Assembly: GCA_009746045.1 (NCBI GenBank)
Contig: RPFO01000084.1
Coordinates: 1,772,816 to 1,836,815, forward strand
DNA length: 64,000 nt
Direction: 5' to 3'
DNA from: Mesostigma viride
Lineage: Eukaryota > Streptophyta > Mesostigmatophyceae > Mesostigmatales > Mesostigmataceae
Numbering within the stretch: position 1 is the stretch's first letter; the number at the start of each line of letters is the position of its first letter. Positions 9,164 through 20,280 of this stretch are shown piece by piece. Under the pieces are notes generated by a model. That model ran no database searches. It was not told the DNA's origin and saw nothing but the letters and a program-made list of their open reading frames with translations. The translations under genes and the position numbers were made by a program.

Positions 9164-11020
9164 TCAGCTGTGCAAGGGCAGCAGGGGAGGTGACCCATAA
9201 GCAAACGGCTAGGCGTGCACCTCATCTGCCCTTACCTGCCCTTGGCATGGCCAACCTTGCAAGCGCAAGCATAGCAACACGATCGCTAGGCATACATGCC
9301 AAGAGAGCATACACTATACTCAACCCAAGATTACCTTGTAAACTTCATTATTAGAACTCGGCAAATCTATGACCAAAAGCACATATAAATAACTCTTACA
9401 CACTGATGACGACACATGCTCAAGGTTGGGGGTCACTGTGACACGCACTGATGAGTTTCTTAGACGACCACCGGACAGGCGCTAAGGACCACTCAGTAAC
9501 CAAGTATAAACACAATTACACTTTACATGCCATCCAACATGCATCACATACATGCTGAATATGTTATTAAGTACACAGGGTTGGCCACACACCTCATACC
9601 CCTTAACCCTCCCTCGAGCATGGCCAGACTTATAAGCATGTGAATAGCAATAATGATGATGGCACTAAAATGCCTTACCAGCATTTTCTATGTTTCTCCC
9701 AGGTTAGAGTGTAAGGTTTATGCCAACCAAGCTAATCAACACAGCAACAACTACTGAACTGCCCTACCTGAGATGGGCAACAAACTGGAACTATGGAGGG
9801 CAAGGAACCAAGGAGATCATGGCATACAAAGCTTGCATGCAGTCAACCATGTCAACCATGGCTGGCTCAGCACATTGCAGTCTTTTCACATGATGATATC
9901 AAGGGAAAGCTCAAATAAACCAATGGTGGTAGCTATCTACATGCAGTCTCACATACATATGCAATATCTCCAACATGATCGTCAATAAAACACTTCCTCC
10001 CCTGCATGCATGCACGATAAAATGGAAAGAAACCATTGGCGGGCCTCCAGCGCATGAGCGCTGTGATGCCGCTGCGAAGAGAGGGTGCGTCACTCTCACA
10101 CAACAAGGACACAACATCCTTGCCAGAACTCGTTTTATGAAATGCCTTAAACCTTCCCGAGAAGATAAAGGCTTCGACTGACGCGGCCCTGACCACGACG
10201 TCAGCGAAAACAATCTAAAGCTGCCAGGTATTCGACAACACCACGGCAATCAACGGCGAGCTAGCTGGCGGAAACTGCCCAAAAAGAACGAAAAAAAAAT
10301 TCGAACGATGAGCTCATAGAAGAAAGAACTGATAGCACATAACATTCGCGACAAATCTATACCTGTCCCTCGCAGATCCCTCGCCCAGGCGCGCAACAAC
10401 GGCCGTTCTTCCATGGAAGGTTCCGACATGCACTGCGCAGGCCTGAAGAATTACTTACCGAGAATAGCCGAAAATGCAGCAAAAAGCACCAGTTCGGTTT
10501 GGAATTCAATGCTGCCGATATTAATGCATCGTTCACGGTCAAAAAGCCCCCAAAAACTGCGAATTCACTGTCGCTATCACTAATTCTATTTTATTCCGCG
10601 CGACCAAAAAATGCAGTTTACCCCCCATGCCGATGGCAGTAAAAGAAAGCAGGGATATTGTAAACCAGCTACTTGCCGCCACAACCCAACATCATAAAAT
10701 CATCGTCTTCAACATTCGAGCATTTTTTTTGCATTTCTCTATCCCTACATATTTGCTAGTTTTGCCTAAACGCAGTCGCCATGGCCACTTCCGCAAGGGG
10801 TGCGCGCACCGTGCACCCACTTTTCACTTGACGGCGGTACCCGCGAATTTTTGGCGCCAAAAAAAAATCGGCCGGCGCACGTCCCAACACCCATGGGGGT
10901 CCCATTATAGGCACGGCTTGGCTAAATTCTGAAGGCGTCATCCATGGGGGGCCATTATGGGCGCACATGCGCGTAGGCCACATGCTAGGCTAAGCCTGAC
11001 TAATCTACACTACATATATC
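9164..11020. other. Upstream or intronic region of PHD ORF; DNA-transposon-like right end
   Basis: No secure gene. A minus ORF at 10196-9933 has coding-like composition and could be an upstream exon, but nothing identifies it. About 110 bp at 10770-10860 (GTCGCCATGGCC to GCGAATTTTTGGCGC) resemble the end B region of the 2.25-kb DNA transposon (33375-33470). This unit may therefore be a distant relative of that transposon, with the PHD ORF inside it. Confidence 0.35.
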
Positions 11021-11025
11021 TATAG

Positions 11026-11245
11026 CCCGACATTACCGTGCTTGACTACGACGGGCAGGGTTGCCACCTGCTCATCGATGTCTCCGTGGCTCGGCCGCTC
11101 TCCGGTCGCCACATCCTCCGGGCGGCTGTGGATGCCGGCGCTGCTGCCGCTGTGGCTGAGCGCGACAAGTTTGCCTCCTACGGCAATGTGGGGCCCCACC
11201 GGGTCATCCCCTTTGTCCTTGAGGAGTTCGGGGCCATGGGCCCCA
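11026..11245 (+). pseudogene. LINE1: C-terminal PD-(D/E)XK-like region of a non-LTR retrotransposon, 5' segment
   Basis: The open frame reads PDITVLDYDGQGCHLLIDVSVARPL and, after more helix-rich sequence, ends EEFGAMGP at the F insertion. The RPD...LLIDVSV pattern with spaced acidic residues is typical of the endonuclease-like C-terminal region after RT in non-LTR elements. The N-terminal RT part is absent, so this is a 5'-truncated copy, the usual state of LINE insertions. It resumes at 45006 after element F, and a paralogous copy is LINE2 (45440-45551 and 54012-54396). Confidence 0.6.
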
Positions 11246-11707
11246 AGTTGGAACGAGTCTAACGACGATGGACAACTGCCGAAAGCTGAAAGGGAACGAT
11301 GGTTGTATTAGCAATAATACAATGAGAGTAGCGTAAGCTTGAGGGCTCAGAATGGAACGTCTGGGCAAACGCGGGTGCTGCGGCACTCCCCAGACTGTGC
11401 TACGCCTATATATGCCTATGGCAGTGCTACCTGCAGCACCTACCAGTGGACAACTGTACACTGCAATGCCATGCGACCACGTCACTAGCATCAACTACAC
11501 TCGGCCCGTCAGACCCGGATAACCCGGATCTGGCGGGTCGAGCTAGAGTCTAGGCACAGTCTGGCACTAACCGCACATTGGTCCACATGACACCTCAGTA
11601 CCGTACACCCTGCCGTACAGTACTGAGGTGTCCCGCTCAGCCGCGGTAGGCAATACGCGGCGCGCAGGCCGGAAATCCGTGTGTCAGCCTAAGCATCTCA
11701 TCTAACT
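11246..11707 (-). repeat. 3' LTR of element F
   Basis: 462 bp, AGTTGGAACGAG to CATCTAACT. Its partner is 44550-45005. CCCCA precedes it at 11241-11245. The following bases (CCCATTATGTTTTCCTTTC) are the reverse complement of a purine-rich tract, as expected beside a 3' LTR. Confidence 0.85.
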
Positions 11708-11826
11708 CCCATTATGTTTTCCTTTCAGGTTGAAGGCTAGCGACTTCAAGCCTGATCCTGCCCAGCTAGGAGACTGACTCCAAGCTGACTGAGGTGCTGA
11801 GCAACTGACACCCATACTGCAACATC

Positions 11827-11837
11827 TGGACTGAAAA
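11827..11837 (-). promoter_or_regulatory. P' site of element F
   Basis: The sense strand reads TTTTCAGTCCA, the exact complement of the P site TGGACTGAAAA after the F 5' LTR (44539-44549), an 11-nt match. It lies 119 nt from the 3' LTR. Confidence 0.7.
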
Positions 11838-12140
11838 AGATGGGCCCCAGAACTCGTGCAATACTTGTGATGGCATCACGTTTAGCTCAACATGCCCGGG
11901 GAGTTCCTCCTCCTCGCGAGCTCACAAGGGAGATAGCTATGCCTGTCTGCCTATCCAGGGAGTGCATCACCAGCCAAGAGAGCCATTATAAAAAATGCCA
12001 AGCTAACCGTTAAAGAGGTTCCATGTTGTTCCATCATCATCGCCCACTCAGAGAAAAAATACCCAGCCAGGCTGGGTCAACTGAGCTCAGGTTACCTGCA
12101 ACCTGAGGAGTGACAGGAGACAGGTTTATTGCACCCTGCA

Positions 12141-12350
12141 CTGTCCATGTTGCACCTGCACAACATGTGAGGACCAGCCACCCCTGCCCTGCACAGAGGG
12201 GGCTGAAGTCCTAGTGACAGGTGACAGGACTATGACATCCTGGACCTGTCCACGTTGCACCTGCACAACGTGTGAGGACCAGCCACCCCTGCCCTGCACA
12301 GTGGTGACTGAAGTCCTGGTGACAGGTGACAGGAATATTGCATCCTGCAC
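12141..12350. repeat. 105-bp tandem duplication
   Basis: The unit around TGCACCTGCACAAC and GTGAGGACCAGCC recurs with a period of 105 bp (12151 and 12256), with few differences. It lies in the non-coding remnant of element F. Confidence 0.7.
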
Positions 12351-13002
12351 CTGGGCTGAGCACGTTGTACAAGACAACATGACAGCACCCATGCCTGTAC
12401 TGCCACTGAACAGTGAGGCCAGGTGGCCCAGGATATCCACAGTGAACTGGGGTCCTGGGTAACCACCTGTCAAGGGAGCTTTGACCCTCCACTTTAATGG
12501 GAGGCACCTGAGCCACTGAGCTCAAGGCCAATCCACCAAGGCATACAACCCTAGTGGGGAAAAAAATGTGAGATACATCCCCTGCCCACCTATGAAGGTG
12601 GGCATAACGAAATTCCATGGTGTTGAAAAAATCGAAACAGATTTTATTGGCATAGGGCACGCAGATGCATGAAAACAAACTCCAACCAACCCCCTTGCTG
12701 GAAGCCACAACCTACCCCTTGGACCTGCCCAAGGGGTACTGGGTTACCTAGGCGGCCCTGGTGAACAGGACCCTGCTAGGCGTCCCCCCGATGGGGCAGG
12801 GTTGCCTGCTTGCCATAAAGAATAGGCCAGTGCCAACTGGTTAGATCTCTTGCGAGCCCGTCTCACGTGTGTTGCCTTGACTTGGCAAACTCGTGTCTAA
12901 GCACTCACGTGCACGAGTGCTGTAAGCCTATATTTTTAACCAAGCTCCATTCCAACCATTCTCATGATGAATCTATCCGCGCGCATTGGAATCTATCTAT
13001 CC

Positions 13003-13992
13003 CTACACATTGCGCTTTAACTGATACCACTGAAGATTTCTGACCCACCGGCTACCACCACCTCGCCGGTCGTTCCGCGACCCCCGACCAATCTCACCAA
13101 AATCGTGTTCCGGCTCAAATGGTATGTTTAACTCTGCTCTACGCCGAGCTGAGTATCCCTCGTTTGTGCCGTCACCCTCGTCAATCTGTTGTGACGACCG
13201 GGCTATGATGCCCGTTGGTCGGTCCACGAACTGATCGTGGAACTCCTCGTCGGTGACCTCCCGACCTGTGATGACTGTCACCGTCGGCCCAGTCGCCCCC
13301 GGCCTGCTCTGCAACCTCGGAGTGTCCAAGGTCGACCAAATGCCCGGTGGACGCGTAGTGATCACCCAGTGATCAGCGTGACCACGCGCCTCTTGGATCA
13401 GAATGTTGACCAGGTGCTCACACGTTTGAGCCACCACCTCGGCCGAATCCCACGGGCTATCGGCCTCGCGCGTCTGCGCGTCCCGTATGATGTGTGACGC
13501 GTCGGTCCCCTCCCCCAGCGAGCTTGTCGCCACCCAGTGATTATACAATCTGGTTCCACCTAAACAGATGGCCACCAGTTGGCCCAGCGTCTCACGCGCT
13601 AAGTCAAGCGCCTGGATGGTTACGTGCCCGCCCTGGTACGCAACTTCTAAACTGTAGATCAACGAAGCAATTTCGTCGCGAATGGCGACAAGCCGCTCCG
13701 TGCAGACCCGCCCTGTTTCCCCTGGCGACGTCGTCGCCCTAATCCTCATCACCACAGGGTCGTTCGCCGACGGCCCTGCTGCGTTACCGAACACAGCGAC
13801 CCAACCGCCTTCCGCAAGGCCCCTCGCAACGTAGGCCGCTTGCACAAATGTAGAAGCGTTGGATTGGTGAGTATAGGGGTAGAATGCGTTTTCGCGCGCC
13901 GGCAACTCTGGAGCTGCTTCGCGCCTGGGAGATGACTCAGGTGTCTCAACCCGAGCCTCGGCCGACATGAAACCTTGCAAACAGAAATGCAA
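13003..13992 (-). CDS. ORF1 of element A2 (in inverted segment)
   Basis: Homologue of A1 ORF1 (811-1887) and nearly identical over most of its length. It starts just after the P site of the A2 5' LTR; the N-terminus reads MHFCLQGFMSAEARVETP, with a second Met at residue 9 that may be the true start. The 3' end is cut by insertion of element B at the GATAC site (13023-13027), so the last few residues come from LTR B. No known domain. The rest of the A2 coding region lies at 22686 and beyond. Confidence 0.6.
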   Translation of the reverse strand: MHFCLQGFMSAEARVETPESSPRREAAPELPARENAFYPYTHQSNASTFVQAAYVARGLAEGGWVAVFGNAAGPSANDPVVMRIRATTSPGETGRVCTERLVAIRDEIASLIYSLEVAYQGGHVTIQALDLARETLGQLVAICLGGTRLYNHWVATSSLGEGTDASHIIRDAQTREADSPWDSAEVVAQTCEHLVNILIQEARGHADHWVITTRPPGIWSTLDTPRLQSRPGATGPTVTVITGREVTDEEFHDQFVDRPTGIIARSSQQIDEGDGTNEGYSARRRAELNIPFEPEHDFGEIGRGSRNDRRGGGSRWVRNLQWYQLKRNV

Positions 13993-13999
13993 TAGTACG
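13990..13999 (-). promoter_or_regulatory. P site after 5' LTR, element A2
   Basis: The sense strand reads CGTACTATTG directly after the LTR end, identical to A1. Its complement is at 38668-38677 in the A2 3' region. Confidence 0.7.
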
Positions 14000-14490
14000 A
14001 GTTAGCGAGCAGCCAGAACTGTGAGTTCCTGGTCTCTCACGCACACAACGGGATGAGCCAAAGTTGCAAGGCAGCAACCTTTTAACCCGCGCACCAAGCC
14101 ACGACCACGGTGAGCGGTTCCACGTCCAATGTGGGAGCCTCGGTTCGTGCTTGCCAAGATAGCTGGTCATCCCCCATGACCAAGCTATATCCTTTGCGTT
14201 GTTCCTCGTTCCCATCGGCGTGACGAGGCACGTGCAGGCAGGCAAGCAAATCCTCAACGTCCACTGGCATCAGTGCAGAGCCAGGACGAACTGGATTTGC
14301 CTAGACTCTGCAACCTAGGAAGTACAGGACCTGTCACAAGCCTGCAAGGCCTAGTATCCTTGCAGACCTGTGCCAGTCCTGTATTCCACCAGCCACAGGC
14401 TGCTGCTCCTCTGGTCTACGTGGACCACAGTCACGTGATAGTCAGGCTAAGCCTGTGCAGGCACGGCCTGCCACGTGTCCTGTCCACTAT
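14000..14490 (-). repeat. Partial 5' LTR of element A2 (inverted)
   Basis: 491 bp of LTR C. No difference was seen by eye from the corresponding part of the 3' LTR at 39000-39645, while A1's LTR differs at several sites, so these two are the LTR pair of one element. Ends at an inversion junction. Confidence 0.8.
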
Positions 14491-16265
14491 TGTTAAGCCT
14501 CCCACGGTCCTAAATTTAGGACTTTGTCCTAAATCGTCCTAGTGGTCACTATAACCGAGGTACCGGGGGGGGGGGTGTCACTATATGGACCGTACCCCAT
14601 GTCCACCGTACCCGGCATGATGTACCCGACCCGTGGTACCGGCACATGGTACCCGGATTCCGTACCCGGGTACCGGGTATAATGGCGGGAAAGTAGGTAC
14701 CTCGACCAAAAATATAACCGATTTTGGAGCGAAAAAGTGGGTGCGGGAATGAAGTGAGGTGGATATGGCGACCTGACAATCGTGGCCGGCGTTTTCACGT
14801 GCGTTTATCATTTCGGGCGCCCAGTAGCAAAAACGAAAGGTTGTTAGTTATGCTTAAAGGCTGTGAATATTTTCTGCGCAAGTTTTTATGTGTAGCGCTG
14901 TAGCACAGCGGCACAACACAAATGGGTCGCAGATCGCCTGCTCGCGGAGGGTCGATTTTGGCACAAACATGTTAGTGTATTAGCAATGGTGGTGTGAATC
15001 AAGCCAGGAAATTTTTGTGGACGATTTTTATTATAGTCTGGAGTTTAGAAACGGAGTATTTGACATGGGAGCGCCTGGGCCGTGATATTCTTGCCCGATT
15101 TCCATTGTCGACCATGTTTTAGGGACGTTCAGGCTGGGCAGCGAGCGCACCTTATAGGTCTTCACTTTCGGTATTTCTTGGACCTAGAACGCAGCACAAG
15201 CGTGGTTTATATCATTGTCGAACCGGTTGGCCAGCTTTGGTGCGCTCAGCTCTCGGAAAGCTGACCTCGCTGCGGAATTCAGCGACTTTTTTGCAACCAT
15301 CTGGAATGAGGCGACGTAAGTAGCAGGTACGTGCCGGGTTGTCCTAGATCATGAGTGTAACTGGCAACGCTGTCGTGGTGTTTTGAGTCAGCCAGCTATG
15401 CCTAAAAAGAGGGGACGCTCTCTGTGCACATAACTGTCACACATAGTTGGTTTACGTCATACAATTTTTTACGTCTCTATCTTCGTCGTCCGCTGCAGCT
15501 AAAACACACATGCGTAAGAGCAGTTTTACTCATGTGTTAGTTATAAACCATGGTCCTATGGCCTGCAGTCGTTCAGGGTGTTCTCAGACAGTATATACAG
15601 TATGGTTTACGTGTTACATGCACCCTGAATTCGCTCACAAAGCGTTGCATGTTAGCACACCGTTGTTTTGTAACTTGATTTGGCTGCATTCATGTGTTAG
15701 TTGCAATGCAAATGCAATGTTTTTTCATCGCTGGGTGGTGGCCAGCATGTCCGTGATGTCAAAGAAGGTTTGGCATATGCTTAGAGAAAGTTTACCGCAA
15801 GGGGTGGGCCATGTTCAAGCCGGGCAACCTCAGCAACCATGCAACCGTATATTGCATTACCTGCACCATCTGTGACACCGTTAAGCACGCGTATATATAG
15901 AGGCAGCCACAGCAGGGTATGGCCTTGTTATACGCTGCCCCGCCATCCCAAGGCCTCGTAGGGTCCCCTAGCGCTTGTAAGATGCTCAAGGGACCGTGTG
16001 GATAGCATGGTCATGCGTTGACACTAATTGGTCCTAATGGTCCTAAAACCCACATTTTGGCCAAATTTGCGCTTTGAGGTCTGGCAGGTGGCAGGGCCCA
16101 TTCATGCACTAAATGTAATTATTTGACCCCAGGTTTTTGATAGAAACTAAAAAAGTGTGTTATCTGTCATGGGCACGAATGCCAGGGTCAAATTTTAATG
16201 TTTGCATATATATATTTTAATTCCACTTGGTCCTAAATTTAGGACTTTTACTGGGAAGATGGACA
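14491..16265. mobile_element. Unclassified 1.8-kb insertion inside LTR B
   Basis: Sits between the two parts of the left LTR B; a short TTAT or TAT is repeated at the split site. Both ends carry the palindrome GGTCCTAAATTTAGGAC (14508-14524 and about 16230-16246). A cluster of GTACCCG and GGTACC motifs occupies 14555-14705. A 142-residue ORF at 15447-15875 matches nothing I recognise. Probably a non-autonomous DNA element. Confidence 0.45.
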
Positions 16266-16760
16266 TTATATACTTGTGCACTGTGCTTTGCTAGGCCTGA
16301 GCAGCCTCGTAGGCCTGCTCAGTATTAACACCCCCGGTACAGTATTAACAACCTGTACAGCGTCCAGATCCTATACAGTAGGTCTGCCATACAGGCACAG
16401 TGACCACAGTGTACAGTCCACAGTGATTATTGCGTCTGCACCCAATAGTCCAGGACTAAGCCTGCGGTACCAACAGACCACAGGTTAAGGTTCCTATTTC
16501 CTGCGTACGACGTATTAATCCAATACCGTCGTAGGTTCAGCACCTAATTCCTGTCAGCCCAGGAATTACTGTCGACCCCATATGTCGACGGCACATATTC
16601 ACACACGACTTAGAAGAACAGCCGGCTCGCGCTCGCGCGCGACCGGGAAGTCGGAACACCATAACTTTCTTGATACTTGTCGGAATGAACTCGTTCCGGT
16701 GCCGCTGGAATCGTAGAGATATGCCGAATCAGGAACACGCCAATGCGCTTGGCGTTAACT
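16266..16760 (-). repeat. Left (3') LTR of element B, second part
   Basis: TATACTTGTGCACTG to GGCGTTAACT, near-identical to 22188-22680. The next bases (CCAATCCTTTCTTTTC) are the reverse complement of the polypurine tract. Confidence 0.85.
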
Positions 16761-16931
16761 CCAATCCTTTCTTTTCTTGAGCTGTAGCAGCTCACACAAG
16801 TCTACATACAAACACACACAATGGGTACTGGACATCCTCCCCGACTACAAGTCACAACCTGCTGGGCATGACAGTCAGCTTGGATTCCTTATTATATGTA
16901 CATAGCACCCATACTGGTTCAGGAGCACAAA

Positions 16932-16941
16932 CAAATTACAA
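16932..16941 (-). promoter_or_regulatory. P' site of element B
   Basis: The sense strand reads TTGTAATTTG, complementary over 10 nt to the P site CAAATTACAA after the B 5' LTR (21972-21981). 171 nt from the 3' LTR. Confidence 0.65.
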
Positions 16942-17301
16942 TGAGTCCCTATCCCTTCCCGGGAGGCTCGTTGTGTTACCCATGTACAAGAGGTTGGCCA
17001 ACTGTGGCAGCCCATAGGTGTTCAGTGAAGAACTTGAGAAGTATGTACAACCTTCAGGACCTTAGGCGAAACCCCACAGATCACCCACAACAGCTCATCA
17101 GAAAACATTGCTGACCCCCAGACGGGAGTCGGCGCCGGTCTGCTGCCCCTTATCGAACCAGACACAACATCTACGCGAAGCACATGCAAAACACAAGCTC
17201 CTATACTCATTCCAACCGTGGAAAATCAGGGGACCTGTCGCCACCTCACCAGCATGGTGGATGGGTCAGCCAGTCCGTGAAACTCCGCCTTAAGACGGCA
17301 C

Positions 17302-17320
17302 CAGGGAATCGAACCCCGCC
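17302..17320 (-). promoter_or_regulatory. T-arm-like motif, element B
   Basis: The sense strand reads GGCGGGGTTCGATTCCCTGG, a match to the tRNA T-arm. It is identical over the core to the motif at 26801-26820 in element D. Confidence 0.6.
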
Positions 17321-17507
17321 CACAAACCACAGATCTGGGGAAACCTCAGACTGAGATGAAAACCCCAGATAGACATCTCTCCATCAGAGACAATGTCAGA
17401 CATTCCCACACCAGAGACATGTCTCACCCCTCAAGGTGTGCTCAGGATTATGTACAATCAAGCTCCCAGCCTGATATCCAGAGACTTAAGCACCCAGCTC
17501 TCAGCTT

Positions 17508-18062
17508 TTAGACAGATAGACCGACTTGACAGTCAGCATTCATGAGCTTCCTCAGTACATTGTACTGGGCTGGGGCCTTGTGTGGCAGCTTGGTCAATGC
17601 ATCAGCAGGGTTCTCCTCGCCAGGGATATGCTTCAAGTCAACCAAACTGGCCAACTCCTTCAGCAACAAATAATCCAGGTCCCGGCTTCTGGCCAGCTGC
17701 TTGTGAACAAACTGGACCATACCCATGCTGTCTGTTAGCAACAACGTCTCCATCTGCAAGGTCCAAGGGGTAACTGAAGCCAGCTCCAGCATTAACTCCT
17801 TTATGTACAAGCTGGACTGGATCCCCTCACATATGGCCCTGCATTCTGCCACATCTGAACTGATACAGACCCTCTTCTGCAGTCTGCTGTACCAGCTGAA
17901 CAAACTTGCCCTGCTCTGATAGAAAGCAAACAGAGCAGCAGATCTCCCCCTGACCTTAGTGACCTGGCGAGCATCCATGGAACTGTCAACAAAGATCTCC
18001 AAGGTGTTAGGCTGGGCAAAGTCAATCCCAGACAAAATCAGATCAGGGGTACTCTCCACCAA
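17508..18062 (-). pseudogene. RNase H remnant, element B
   Basis: A 184-residue fragment of copia-type RNase H with FVDSSMD, SDVAECRAICEG, TDSMGMVQFVHKQ and ADALTKL, all shared with A2 and D. RNase H removes the RNA strand during reverse transcription. Upstream sequence to about 18550 gives only weak pieces of RT. The element's coding region is decayed. Confidence 0.75.
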
Positions 18063-19900
18063 CTGGGCTATGACGATCGAGGCTTCTCATCCTTAGCACC
18101 TCATCAGGCATTCTGCTGTGCATCATCAATGATAGGGCCCACAGGTGGCAGCTAACAAACCACGCCCACATGCCTCTCAACTTGGGACATGTCGTGATAA
18201 GCACTAACATCTCTAGTGGCAAGGACCAAGGGATACATATCTGAAGCAAATCCAGCAAACAACGTAATGTTATTCTTAGGCTAGATTGTCCAGATCCCCT
18301 CTCGTAGGTCCTTCAGCCTGCCACATATGCCCTTATCCAGAGCACAGATCAACCCTCACATACAAACTGTACATGTCAGGCTGAAACTCATTCAGGAACA
18401 ACCATACTGATAACCATGAAGCAACCATCATTGCAGGGTACACATAAGCATCAGATGATAGAGGCACTGAGAAGAAAACCCCACCCAGGCTGAATAAGGC
18501 ACCACACCGTGGAGCCAACCTTGGGCTACCTCGTGCACAGATCCATATCACATCTGACAGTGTAACACCCCGAGGTCAAACATCAGTAAGGTTTTTCAGT
18601 CCCTGAAACATGTCCTCAGACCAGCCAACTCCCATATCACCCTGGGAGAAACCAAATCCATGGTTTTACAGCAAAACAGTCGTGGACAGAGTAAATCATC
18701 CCAAGACCAGCCAACTCCATAATGAGGAGACAACCAAACTATATGGTTTCACAGCATCACATCTGGGATCAATCATAACTTCCAGGCCAGCCAACTCCAA
18801 ACTAGGAGGAAACCAAATCCTATGGTTTTACAGCAACACACCTGGGAACCATCACAACTTCCATATGCTGATTGTCATACAGCAATCAATCTGAACATGC
18901 ACAGGCCAGGGACAGGGTCAACTGGAATCACACATCCATCATCAGCAACTCACGTATGCAGATGCTGATCTGTATATACCCTCCACAGTCGGCCTTCAGC
19001 ATTCAGCAGGTTTCAGATTGCTCTTGAAGCATCCTCTGCAGGCTCCATAGTCCCGGACCTTGTAGACTGGAAATTTTCTTCAGGAAGCTTGTGCCAACCC
19101 TTCAAACATAATCTGGTTTCTTCTCCATCTGGTAGCCAACTTTAAACATGCTGCACTGTTCCAACATTTTCTTTCTTTTTGAGGACATAATAATTCCCCA
19201 AAGCAGCATGGTTGCTACAAGAAACCATATATGTAAGCAACTGCCAAAACGGGAGACCAATATAAATCTGGCACTCAGCCATGTATGTATCCCCTGGCAA
19301 CACTCAGGTAGTTACCTCCTGCCACTCTGACAGCCTGAACTCAACAGGAAAATCTGGATCCACTTGACAATATTATTAGCCCCCTCAGGACACTGGTCTG
19401 CATCTCTGGAAACTGGAATCTCTGGAACTCTGGAACTCTTGAATTCTGGAAATCTGGATTTCTGGATTTCTGGTTCATCACCTTCAAGCTCGACAGGTAT
19501 CACTGGGCAGCTGAAGCTGACAGCATCTCAGGTTCACTTGCAGACACAGAACTCTGGACCCAGCAACACTCCAACGTACCACATTGGAGAATCCAGGATT
19601 AGGAACCCCCTTGCAACAGACCCTGCAGGTCTTGTACATAGTATGGGGGAACACTATTATGGATAAACTGTAAATACAGGAGTGATATTGCAAAATATAC
19701 CATGAACACTGCTTGGATGAGGAGCAATGCTGCCAACGGTTATATTTTCTGGCAACCTGCCAGTGCATATCGGGTATCATCAGTTTTCCATTAACACTGG
19801 AAAGTTAGGGTTTATTAACCAACTGTTAATTTTCCCCTAAGGCATGTTGAGGCCCTTTCCACGTGTGTCCCAACACAAAGCTAGACACCCAGGGGCAACT
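18063..19900 (-). other. Decayed interior of element B
   Basis: No intact coding. Weak pol traces at 18063-18550. At 18600-18860 a short unit with CCAGCCAACTCC and TATGGTTTTACAGCA recurs about three times, and CTGGAA/CTGGATTT simple repeats occur at about 19400-19475. Confidence 0.4.
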
Positions 19901-19904
19901 TGGT

Positions 19905-20276
19905 TCACAGACCAGCAGTTCTCCTGTATGCTGACCAAGATCCCATGTCAGAGACCTGAGCATTGGTATCCACTTTAATGTTAGCAGCCTCAGGACGTAG
20001 CACCTGGATGAGCATGCTAGCCATCTTGGCACCGTCTTGTGCTTTGCCTAGCCAAGACCACAACATTAAAATCTCTCTGGGAATCCTCCCAACGCAGTTA
20101 TAGGCGCACACCCGATCAGGCCTGGTGTTTGGCCGATCAATCCAGGGGTGCAGCCTGCCTGTCTGCTTGCCCAACCACCGTATATGAAGGTACCCCAGGG
20201 GCCTGGCCAGGGTCACCCTGGGGCCTCGATACAGCTGTAGCAAACTGATCCTCTGCATTACACCTGCAGCTGGCAA
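19905..20276 (-). pseudogene. Protease remnant, element B
   Basis: The fragment ends with KVDTNAQVSDMGS, matching the aspartic protease start EVDTNSQVSII of elements A2 and D. It lies on the RT-distal side, in the order expected for this group. Decayed. Confidence 0.5.
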
Positions 20277-20280
20277 AGCT

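Larger units (their letters stand above)
11708..12815. other. 3' remnant of element F, no coding seen
   Basis: Carries the F polypurine tract, the P' site (11827-11837) and otherwise non-coding sequence, with two copies of a 105-bp tandem unit at about 12141-12350. The right edge at about 12815 is a rearrangement junction where LTR B begins in inverted orientation. No RT or RNase H similarity was found. Confidence 0.5.
12816..14490. other. Inverted segment: part of LTR B, A2 ORF1, part of A2 5' LTR
   Basis: This block is reversed relative to its surroundings. It holds the first 207 bp of LTR B (12816-13022, reversed), the target site GATAC, A2 ORF1 (reversed) and 491 bp of the A2 5' LTR (14000-14490, reversed). 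The remainder of the same LTR B starts at 16266 in forward orientation. Reading the block in the other direction makes LTR B and A2 collinear with their right-hand parts, so a local inversion occurred after B inserted. The outer part of the A2 5' LTR is missing at the 14490 junction. Confidence 0.75.
16761..17507 (-). other. 3' untranslated region of element B
   Basis: Non-coding. Holds the polypurine tract, the P' site (16932-16941), a GGCGCC at about 17131 and the T-arm-like motif at 17302-17320, in the same order as in A2, A3 and D. Confidence 0.5.
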
